Source: HR10 sp964615335 (GTDB lineage Bacteria > Acidobacteriota > Blastocatellia > HR10). From it: a stretch of DNA of 64,000 nt. This document shows positions 9,113 through 16,322 of the stretch, piece after piece. The notes beneath the pieces are model-generated. The model saw nothing but the letters and a program-made list of their open reading frames with translations, made no database searches and was not told where the DNA came from. The stretch is taken from NCBI GenBank assembly GCA_964615335.1, contig CAZTMT010000001.1:186001-250000 (forward strand), in the 5' to 3' direction. Positions within the stretch are counted from its first letter, which is position 1, and each line of letters begins with the position of its first letter. Position numbers and translations under genes: made by a program.

Positions 9113-9154
9113 CACCCCAGGCTATTTTCTGTCGCCTGCTGCGGCAGGCTCTCT
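9113..9154 (-). repeat. Hairpin repeat copy 7 (inverted)
   Basis: On the minus strand: stem GCCTGC/GCAGGC with CGCA loop, linker GACAGAAAATAGCC, then CTGGGGTG. The stem again changed on both arms. Confidence 0.8.
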
Positions 9155-9423
9155 ATGGAATGAGGTTCGGCTCCCTGCCGGTGGAGACCATTTGGGGCTA
9201 GGCACGATCGGCCCTCGTCCATTTCGCAGAACAGACCGACCGCTGCTCATCTCACAGGCGCATCCCCCACAAAGGAGTTATCCTCCGTTCCTGAGAGACT
9301 GGCCGTGCGCCAGCAGGACCTTCGGCTTCATCGCTGAAGACCGTTGTCGCCATGCTTGCCGCCAGGAAGACATTTCTTGCGCTCCCGGAAGGAGCGTGAT
9401 AAGGTTGCTTTTCCATCCAGGTC

Positions 9424-11214
9424 ATGCGGCGGCTCGTCTACATCATCGGAGCGCTCTTATTCGGCATTTCCTGTGGGCGTCCGGCGGCCTATTTCGGGAA
9501 GATCGAACCTCCGGCTCAGCCCGTCCTGCGCATAGGCAATGGAGCCGATCCGGCTTCGCTTGATCCGCATCGTGCGCCGGGAAGCGTCGAGGAGCAGATC
9601 CTGATCAATCTCTTCGAGGGGTTGACCGAATACGATCCGGTGACGCTCGAACCCGTTCCGGCTGTCGCCGAGCGGTGGGATGTGGACGCGCGAGCCGTGC
9701 GCTTTCTCTTCCATTTGCGTCGCACGGCGCGCTGGAGCAATGGGCGTCCGGTGACAGCATGGGACTTCGTCTACTCCTGGCGTCGCGCGTTAGCTCCGGA
9801 GACGGCCTCGCCGAATGCTTATCTGCTCTACTACATCCGGAATGCCGAAGCCTACAATACGGGGAAGCTCAAGGTTCGGGATCGGCGCACGGGGCGTCTG
9901 GTGACCGATGACTCCGGACGCGATATTCTCCTGGCGCAAGAGGAGCTGGATCGCATCCGAAAGGGCGATGTTCCTTCGGGAGCCAGTGGGTCACAGGAAC
10001 TGAGCCGACGTCTGAGAGAAGGAGTGTGGGAAGCGGTGGCCGTGACGGCAGAAGATGTTGGTGTGCGGGCGCTGGATGCGTTCACCCTGGAGGTGACGAT
10101 GGAAGTTCCTACGGCCTTCTTCCTCAAGCTCACCTGCAGTGCCGTCTATCGGCCTGTTCCGCGCGAGGCGATCGAGCGTCACGGGCGCGCCTGGACTCGT
10201 CCGGAACATATTGTGACCAACGGCCCCTTCCGGCTGGTCGAATTCGCGCCGGGCCGACGGATCGTCCTGGAGAAGAATCCATTCTATTGGGATGCCGCGC
10301 GCGTACGGCTTGAGCGGGCGATCTTCTACCCCTATGACGATGCGACGACGCTGTTGAACCTCTACAAGGCGGGCGAAGTGGATGTTCTGGTGAGTGGGCT
10401 TTTGCCTCCCTATGCTCTTCGCCTTTTGCGCGAGCGACGGGATTACGTCTCCGGACCCTATCTGCTGAGCTATTTCCTGCTGGTGAACGTGAGGCGTCGG
10501 CCGCTTGATGATCGGCGTGTGCGTCACGCGCTGGCGCTGGCTGTAGATCGGGAGCGGATCTGTCGGCGGCTGCTGGCGGCCGGGCAACAGCCGCTTGGGG
10601 CATTCACCCCTTCGGATTTTCACCGCTCCTATCCTCGTCCGCGCGGCGTCGGGTATGATCCGGAGCGCGCGCGGCATCTTCTGCAGGCTGCCGGGTATCC
10701 CGAGGGGCGCGGCCTTCGCCTTCGCTTCCTCTACAATACGGCGGAGCTTCACCGGCAGATCGCCGAAGCCATTCAGGCCGAGTGGCGACGGGTCTTCCCG
10801 CAGATACGTGTCGAGCTGATCAACCAGGAGTGGCAGGTCTACCTGGAGACCGTGCGGCGGGGGGACTTCGATATTGCGCGCCGGAGTTTCTCGGCCGATT
10901 TCAGCGATCCGACGAGCTTCCTGGACTCCATGCTTTCCCGGAGTCCGAATAACCCGACCGGTTGGACCAACGCCCGATATGATCGGCTCGTCGCCCAGGC
11001 CAATGCGGAACCGGATGCCCGGCGGCGAATGGAGCTTCTGGCTCAGGCCGAAGCCGTGCTGCTCGAGGATATGCCGATCATCCCCATTTACAGCTCGGTC
11101 ACCAGCTTCCTCCGCAAGCCCTATGTGCAGGGGTGGGAGACGAACGTTCTGGATCGGCATCCCTTGAAATTCGTCGCGCTCACCAGGAGGGCCTCGGGGC
11201 CTGGCATCTGGTAG
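9424..11214 (+). CDS. oppA: Peptide/oligopeptide ABC transporter substrate-binding lipoprotein (OppA family)
   Basis: This 596-residue protein has a hydrophobic leader followed by Cys (ALLFGISCG), consistent with a lipoprotein although the lipobox is not canonical. It shows the SBP_bac_5 layout: ADPASLDPHRAPG, LFEGLTEYDP, ARWSNGRPVTAWDFVYSWRRAL and VRHALALAVDRERICRRLL. The family captures peptides outside the cytoplasmic membrane and delivers them to a two-permease channel; those two genes follow directly, the first 4 bp downstream. An insert near residues 150-200 (DRRTGRLVTDDSGRDILLA) is longer than in E. coli OppA. The ribosome site is weak. Oligopeptide specificity is assumed from the family. 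Confidence 0.9.
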   Translation: MRRLVYIIGALLFGISCGRPAAYFGKIEPPAQPVLRIGNGADPASLDPHRAPGSVEEQILINLFEGLTEYDPVTLEPVPAVAERWDVDARAVRFLFHLRRTARWSNGRPVTAWDFVYSWRRALAPETASPNAYLLYYIRNAEAYNTGKLKVRDRRTGRLVTDDSGRDILLAQEELDRIRKGDVPSGASGSQELSRRLREGVWEAVAVTAEDVGVRALDAFTLEVTMEVPTAFFLKLTCSAVYRPVPREAIERHGRAWTRPEHIVTNGPFRLVEFAPGRRIVLEKNPFYWDAARVRLERAIFYPYDDATTLLNLYKAGEVDVLVSGLLPPYALRLLRERRDYVSGPYLLSYFLLVNVRRRPLDDRRVRHALALAVDRERICRRLLAAGQQPLGAFTPSDFHRSYPRPRGVGYDPERARHLLQAAGYPEGRGLRLRFLYNTAELHRQIAEAIQAEWRRVFPQIRVELINQEWQVYLETVRRGDFDIARRSFSADFSDPTSFLDSMLSRSPNNPTGWTNARYDRLVAQANAEPDARRRMELLAQAEAVLLEDMPIIPIYSSVTSFLRKPYVQGWETNVLDRHPLKFVALTRRASGPGIW

Positions 11215-11218
11215 GACT

Positions 11219-12136
11219 ATGCGGGGGTACGTCCTCAAGCGCTTGCTGCTGGCCCTTCCTTTGCTGTGGCTCATTCTCACGCTCACTTTCTTTCTGGTGC
11301 GCCTGGCGCCGGGGAAGCCTTTTCGCCGGGAGCGCGCTCTTCCGGCGGAGATCGAAGCGCATCTGGATCGGCATTATGGTCTGGATCGGCCCTGGCATGT
11401 GCAGTATGGCAACTACATGCGAGGGCTTCTGCGTTTGGACTTCGGCCCTTCGTATCGGTATCCCGATGTCCCGGTGAGCGAGATCTTGCGCCGAGGCCTT
11501 CGAGTCTCGGCGCCCATTGGTCTGGCGGCGTATCTTCTGGCCTTGGGCGTGGGCATGCCTCTGGGAATACTGGCCGCGCTGCACCCGAGAGCCTTCTTAG
11601 CGCGCGCTCTGATGGGAGCCGCTCTGCTGGGAGTGAGCATTCCGAACTTCGTGTTGGGGCCACTGCTGGTGCTCCTGTTCAGCCTGACGCTCTACTGGCT
11701 TCCTCCGGCCGGATGGGGCGAAGGGCGACATCTCGTGCTGCCGGTTCTCACGCTCTCGGCCGCCTATATTGCCTACATCGCGCGTTTGACACAAAGCGGA
11801 GTGCAGCAGGCGCTCGCGCAGGAGTGTATCCGCACAGCGCGCGCTAAAGGCGTTCGCGAGCGGACGATCCTCGTGCGCCATGCTTTGCGTCCGGCCCTGC
11901 TGCCGGTCATCTCGTTCACCGGCCCCGCGCTGGCTTTTCTTCTGGCCGGGACCGTCGTCGTGGAGAAGATCTTCGCTCTGCCGGGGCTGGGCTATTTCTT
12001 CGTCCAGGCGGCGCTCAATCGAGATTACACACTGATTCTGGGGATCGTCTCGCTGGTCTCGGTCGTGCTCATTCTGGCGAATCTGCTGGCCGACATCGCG
12101 ATGGCGCTTATAGACCCGCGCATCACGCTCCAATGA
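11219..12136 (+). CDS. oppB: Oligopeptide ABC transporter permease (OppB type)
   Basis: The 305-residue membrane protein starts with the OppB signature (VLKRLLLALPLLWLILTLTFFLVRLAPGKPF) and has about six transmembrane segments. The EAA loop ECIRTARAKGVRERTILVRHALRPALLPV (partly quoted: ARAKGVRERTILVRHALRP) contacts the ATPase subunits. It begins 4 bp after oppA and is followed by the second permease, so the three form one operon. Confidence 0.93.
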   Translation: MRGYVLKRLLLALPLLWLILTLTFFLVRLAPGKPFRRERALPAEIEAHLDRHYGLDRPWHVQYGNYMRGLLRLDFGPSYRYPDVPVSEILRRGLRVSAPIGLAAYLLALGVGMPLGILAALHPRAFLARALMGAALLGVSIPNFVLGPLLVLLFSLTLYWLPPAGWGEGRHLVLPVLTLSAAYIAYIARLTQSGVQQALAQECIRTARAKGVRERTILVRHALRPALLPVISFTGPALAFLLAGTVVVEKIFALPGLGYFFVQAALNRDYTLILGIVSLVSVVLILANLLADIAMALIDPRITLQ

Positions 12137-12201
12137 GGAAAATGGGGGCTGCCGACGGTTCGACCTGAGCGCGGGTCCTGGCTCATGCGAGGGGCTATCG
12201 G

Positions 12202-13149
12202 ATGACATCCCGCGAGTTCATTGAGGTGGAGCGCTGGATGAAAGACTCGCACGAGAAGCGGCATCGTCCACTTGTCCTTCTGGCTGCCGGCGTGCTCCTG
12301 CTTGTGGGAGTGGCCGTTGTGATCGGCCCGGCCTGGCTCCCCTATCGTTACGATGAGACGGATCTGGAGCTGGGCCTCTCCCCACCGAGCCTCGTGAACG
12401 GACACTACCTGGGCACGGATATCCTGGGGCGCGACCTCTTGGCGCGCCTGCTCTATGGCGGACGCCTCTCTTTGCTTGTGGCGCTGGTCGCGACGGCGAT
12501 CTCGACCAGCATTGGCGTCCTCTACGGAGCCCTCTCCGGATATATCGGAGGCCGGGTGGACGAAGTGATGATGCGCGCCGTGGACGTGCTCTTCTCGATC
12601 CCCTACATGTTTCTCGTCCTGGTCCTCATGGCGCTTTTCGCCGAGCCGGAAGTCGTCGAGCCCGTGATTCGCCTACTCGGTTTGTCCCCTGAAGGCGCGC
12701 TGAGCGAATGGCTTCGCGGTCCCGGCGTGCGTATGATTTTGCTCTTCGCCGCCTTGGGAGCCGTCTCCTGGTTGACGCTGGCGCGGATCGTGCGCGGGCA
12801 GGTCCTCGCGTTGAAGAACGAGCCCTTTGTCGAAGCGGCGCGCGCCGCCGGAGCCGGGACGTGGACGATCCTCAGGCGCCACATCCTTCCGAATACAAGC
12901 GGTCCGATCATCGCCTATACGGTGCTCACCATTCCGTCGGTTCTGTTGCAGGAAGCGTTCCTGAGTTTCCTCGGTCTGGGGATTCAGGCTCCGCAGGCGA
13001 GCTGGGGGACGCTCGTTCATGATGGGGTTCAGGCGATGAGTGTCGCCCCGTGGTTGCTCCTCTTCCCGGCCGGAACGCTGGTGCTCGTCCTCCTGTGCTT
13101 TCAAATCGTCGGCGAGGCCCTGCGCGAGGCCGTCCAAGAACGCCCCTGA
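12202..13149 (+). CDS. oppC: Oligopeptide ABC transporter permease (OppC type)
   Basis: The 315-residue protein has an N-terminal transmembrane segment (LVLLAAGVLLLVGVAVVIG), the OppC-typical HYLGTDILGRDLLARLLYGGR region and the EAA loop EAARAAGAGTWTILRRHILPN. Start ATG 12202 follows GAGGGGCTATCGG. The usual downstream oppD and oppF ATPase genes are absent here; the next gene is unrelated, so the ATPases must be encoded elsewhere or shared with another transporter. Confidence 0.92.
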   Translation: MTSREFIEVERWMKDSHEKRHRPLVLLAAGVLLLVGVAVVIGPAWLPYRYDETDLELGLSPPSLVNGHYLGTDILGRDLLARLLYGGRLSLLVALVATAISTSIGVLYGALSGYIGGRVDEVMMRAVDVLFSIPYMFLVLVLMALFAEPEVVEPVIRLLGLSPEGALSEWLRGPGVRMILLFAALGAVSWLTLARIVRGQVLALKNEPFVEAARAAGAGTWTILRRHILPNTSGPIIAYTVLTIPSVLLQEAFLSFLGLGIQAPQASWGTLVHDGVQAMSVAPWLLLFPAGTLVLVLLCFQIVGEALREAVQERP

Positions 13150-13227
13150 AGGCGCTCGGAGAGAGCCACTTCTTCATGTACGAAGGGCGAGTGAATCGGT
13201 AGAATATGTCATGTGCGAGGTGAAACG

Positions 13228-14094
13228 ATGAACAAACAGCGAGGTCTTTATCGCGCGTTCCTTCTGGGCGTGCTGCTGGCCTTCTCCCCGGTGGCCGGAG
13301 CCGGGCGCGTTGGGAATCAGGAGAAAGCCTCTGCTCCACAGACGGTAGATGGGGTTCCTGTCGAAGAGATCATCCGAAAGTTCGCCGAGAACGAGAGCCG
13401 ATTGCGACAGGAGTTTAAGAACTTCCTCTTCAGACAAGACATCACCGTCCAGACGCTCGGGCCGCGCCGCATCGTCACCGGGGAATTCCGGCGCGTGTCC
13501 GAGATCATCGTGAACGATCGGGGCGAGCGCGAGGAACGCATCGTTTATTTCCCCTTGCCCACGCTTCGCGATATCGTCATCACCCAGTATGATTTCGCCG
13601 ATTTCGCGGGGATTCAACCCTTCGCGCTCGGCCTGGAAGACTTGCCCAAATACGTCGTCACCTATGTGGGGCGCGAACGCATTGATGAGATCGAGACCTA
13701 CGTCTTCGATGTGCGTCCGCGACGTCCTCCCGATCCGAAGAAGATGCACGAGCGGTATTTTCAGGGACGCATCTGGGTGGATACCGTGGATCTGATGATT
13801 GTGAAAGTGGAGGGCAAGGGCTTGCCCGAGGATCGGGAGAACAAGTTCCCGCGCTTTGAGACCTATCGGGAGAATATTGAGCCGGGCCTGTGGTTCCCCA
13901 CCTACACCTACGCCGATGATGTCCTGGATTTTCCGAGCGGCTCCGTGCATGTGCGCATGGTGATTCGGTATACGAACTATCGGCGATTCACCGGGAAGAT
14001 CGAGATCGGCGACATCGAGCCCGAACCCGAAGGGAAGGAGAAGGAGCAGAAGCCGGGGAGTAAGCCTCCGGAGAAGAAGCCTCAGAAGCCGTGA
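13228..14094 (+). CDS. Secreted LolA/outer-membrane-lipoprotein-sorting-like protein
   Basis: ATG 13228 follows GAGGTGAAACG and gives 288 residues with a signal peptide (AFLLGVLLAFSPVAGA). The body (IIRKFAENESRLRQEFKNFLFRQD, the quoted part being EIIRKFAENESRLRQ; VTGEFRRVSEIIVND; GRIWVDTVDLMIVKVEGKG) resembles the half-barrel of LolA/MucB-like proteins that bind lipid moieties in the periplasm. The C-terminus is a Lys/Pro/Glu-rich tail (KEKEQKPGSKPPEKKPQKP). The exact function is unknown; the fold assignment is an inference from sequence pattern. It lies 78 bp after oppC and 48 bp before selB. Confidence 0.55.
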   Translation: MNKQRGLYRAFLLGVLLAFSPVAGAGRVGNQEKASAPQTVDGVPVEEIIRKFAENESRLRQEFKNFLFRQDITVQTLGPRRIVTGEFRRVSEIIVNDRGEREERIVYFPLPTLRDIVITQYDFADFAGIQPFALGLEDLPKYVVTYVGRERIDEIETYVFDVRPRRPPDPKKMHERYFQGRIWVDTVDLMIVKVEGKGLPEDRENKFPRFETYRENIEPGLWFPTYTYADDVLDFPSGSVHVRMVIRYTNYRRFTGKIEIGDIEPEPEGKEKEQKPGSKPPEKKPQKP

Positions 14095-14142
14095 GACCAA
14101 AAGCAGGGGGCGCATCGGCAAAGTCTCCACGAGGGAAGGAGG

Positions 14143-16059
14143 ATGCGACACATCATCGTCGGCACAGCCGGACACATCGACCACGGCAAAACGGCGCTTG
14201 TGAAGGCGCTGACCGGAATTGACACGGATCGGCTGAAGGAGGAGAAGGAGCGGGGGATCACGATTGACCTGGGCTTCGCCTTCCTGACGCTCGGGGAGAC
14301 GCGTTTCGGATTCGTGGATGTCCCCGGACATGAACGCTTCGTCAAGAACATGCTCGCCGGGGCGCACGGGATTGATCTGGTGATGCTCGTTGTGGCCGCC
14401 GATGAGTCTGTGATGCCTCAGACGCGCGAGCATTTCGATATCTGTCGGCTTCTCCGGGTGAAATCCGGCCTGATCGCGATCACGAAGGCGGATCTGGTGG
14501 ATGAGGAGATGCTCGAGCTGGTCGAGGAGGAGGTGCGCGAGCTGGTGGCCGGATCTTTCCTGGACGGGGCGCCTATTGTTCGCGTCAGCGCGCGCACGGG
14601 GCAGGGGATTGAGGATCTGAAGGCCGCTCTCTCGGAGGTGGCGGCGAGAGTGGCTGAGAAGCGGCGCGATGCTGTCCCGCGTCTTCCCATTGATCGCGTC
14701 TTCACGGTGAAAGGATTCGGGACAGTCGTGACGGGGACGTTGATTGCCGGCCAGTTCGCTGTCGGGGACGAGGTGGATGTGCTTCCGGCGCGGCATCGCG
14801 CGACGATTCGCGGCCTTCAGGTGCACGGTCAGTCGGTCTCGGTAGCTGTGGCCGGAGAGCGAACGGCCCTGAATCTGCAGGGGGTGTCGGTCGAGGATCT
14901 CGCGCGCGGTCAGGTCGTCGTGCCGAGCCGCCGTTTCCTTCCGACGTCTATGCTGGATGCCCGCGTGGAGCTGTTGCCCACAGCCCCCCATCCCCTGCAG
15001 ACGCGCGCGCGCCTGCGCCTTCATCTCGGGACGGCGGAGATCATGGCGCGCCTTGTTCTTCTGGATCGGATGGAGTTGCGCCCGGGGGAATCGGGTCTGG
15101 CTCAATTTCGATTGGAATCGCCGACAGTCGCCCTGCCGGGCGACCGTTTCATCATCCGGCGATATTCTCCTCCGCTCACCATCGGCGGTGGAGAAATTCT
15201 GGATGCTCTTGCGGAGAAGCATCGCGCTTTTCGTCCTGGAGATGCCGCGCGAGAGGCTCTCATCGCCTCGCTTCTTCAGATCGAACGGGCGGGGGCTTCT
15301 GAGCGCCTCGTCCTGTGGGTGGAGAGAGCTGGACTTCGAGGGATGAGCTACCCGGAACTGGCCGCACGCACGGATCTCACGGAAACCCGGCTGGAGGAGA
15401 CCCTGCGCGCCCTGGCTGACGCCGGGACGCTTGTGGAACTGCCGAGCACGCCGCGTCACTTCCTCGCCCGCTCCGCTTACGACGACTTGAGAGCGCGGCT
15501 GCGGCAGATGCTGGCCGCATTTCACCGCGAGCATCCTCTGGATCCGGGAATGCCGCACCGCGAGATTCGCGCTCTCCTTCTGCGAGAGATCCCGGACTCG
15601 GCCGCCTCCGCGCTTCTGGATCGGCTCTGTCAGGAGCCCGAATTTCGCGCCGAGCGGGAGTGGATCCGCTTGGCCGAGCATACGGTGCGGCTCTCGGATG
15701 AGGAGGCTCGGATGGAAGAGATGCTTCTCTCCGCGTTCCGGGATGCGAAATGGCAGCCTCCGACTCTGGAGGAAGTGATCTCTCGCTTCGATCTGGATCC
15801 TCAGAAGGCCCGGAAACTGTATCACCTGCTTCTTCATCGAGGGGCTCTTGTGCGCATCGGGGAGCATACGTTCGCCGCCGAAGCTCTGGAGGAGCTGATC
15901 CGGCGTATTCGCGAGCGAAAAGCCCTCGATCCTCGACTCGACGTCGGGACGTTCAAAGAGATCACGGGCGTCTCGCGGAAGTATGCCATTCCTCTGCTGG
16001 AATATCTCGATCGCCTGCACATCACCCGCCGCGTGGGCGCCGAACGCGTGATCTTGTGA
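14143..16059 (+). CDS. selB: Selenocysteine-specific translation elongation factor SelB
   Basis: The 638-residue protein opens with a GTPase domain (GHIDHGKTALVKALTG, DVPGHERFVKNML, ITKADLVD), followed by two EF-Tu-like beta-barrels (RVFTVKGFGTVVTGTL, GDRFIIRRYSPPLTIGGGEIL) and four C-terminal winged helices (about residues 380-638) that bind the SECIS hairpin in the mRNA. GIDTDRLKEEKERGITIDLGF is the SelB form of switch I (key part: KERGITIDLGF). Length matches bacterial SelB. It delivers Sec-tRNA to UGA codons. No selA, selD, tRNA-Sec or obvious selenoprotein is in the window. Confidence 0.96.
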   Translation: MRHIIVGTAGHIDHGKTALVKALTGIDTDRLKEEKERGITIDLGFAFLTLGETRFGFVDVPGHERFVKNMLAGAHGIDLVMLVVAADESVMPQTREHFDICRLLRVKSGLIAITKADLVDEEMLELVEEEVRELVAGSFLDGAPIVRVSARTGQGIEDLKAALSEVAARVAEKRRDAVPRLPIDRVFTVKGFGTVVTGTLIAGQFAVGDEVDVLPARHRATIRGLQVHGQSVSVAVAGERTALNLQGVSVEDLARGQVVVPSRRFLPTSMLDARVELLPTAPHPLQTRARLRLHLGTAEIMARLVLLDRMELRPGESGLAQFRLESPTVALPGDRFIIRRYSPPLTIGGGEILDALAEKHRAFRPGDAAREALIASLLQIERAGASERLVLWVERAGLRGMSYPELAARTDLTETRLEETLRALADAGTLVELPSTPRHFLARSAYDDLRARLRQMLAAFHREHPLDPGMPHREIRALLLREIPDSAASALLDRLCQEPEFRAEREWIRLAEHTVRLSDEEARMEEMLLSAFRDAKWQPPTLEEVISRFDLDPQKARKLYHLLLHRGALVRIGEHTFAAEALEELIRRIRERKALDPRLDVGTFKEITGVSRKYAIPLLEYLDRLHITRRVGAERVIL

Positions 16060-16322
16060 GGTGGGGGGTAACTGGCGAACCCTCTGTCCAGGCCTACGAC
16101 GAGGATTCTTCTGTACCTGGGGTTACTTGACCGAGCCTGAAGAATGTGGCACACAAGAAGCTCGAAACAGGCCGGATGCGATGGGGATGAAACGGCCTGG
16201 CCTGAGAGAGATTCGGGCGATGAAGGCGAAGCCTTGCGGGAACGTCCTCTTGGTGAGCCTTCAGAAGTTCTGAGGAACGTCTTTGGTCGCACTCCTCTGA
16301 GTGCGGCAGCAAGGAGGAAAAG
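16060..16322. other. Gene-free stretch between selB and the LVIVD-repeat gene
   Basis: I see no convincing gene, tRNA or riboswitch here. A small hairpin (AAGGC-GAA-GCCTT) lies near 16222, and the stretch ends with AAGGAGGAAAAG, the ribosome site of the next gene. Confidence 0.5.

Larger units (their letters stand above)
8544..9154. repeat. Array of double-hairpin repeats in two opposed blocks
   Basis: The 960-bp gap between the ROK and oppA genes holds at least seven copies of a unit made of a GC-rich hairpin, the conserved linker GACAGAAAATAGCC (or GACAGAGAATAGCC), and a second hairpin around CTGGGG...CCCCAG. Plus-oriented copies start near 8617, 8691, 8765 and 8842 (a period of about 74-77 bp); minus-oriented copies are centred near 8976, 9058 and 9140 (a period of about 82 bp). 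A decayed copy lies near 8544-8583. Stem sequences differ from copy to copy but stay complementary. This resembles REP/BIME-type repeats; no transposase is nearby. 9160-9423 shows nothing further except a weak promoter-like sequence before oppA. Confidence 0.85.

Noticed and set aside
8617..9154. CRISPR array
   Set aside because: Units carry variable stems and fixed linkers rather than identical repeats with unique spacers, they change direction, and no cas genes are present.
16060..16322. tRNA-Sec or riboswitch downstream of selB
   Set aside because: No acceptor stem, UCA anticodon or T-arm is visible, and no riboswitch core could be matched.
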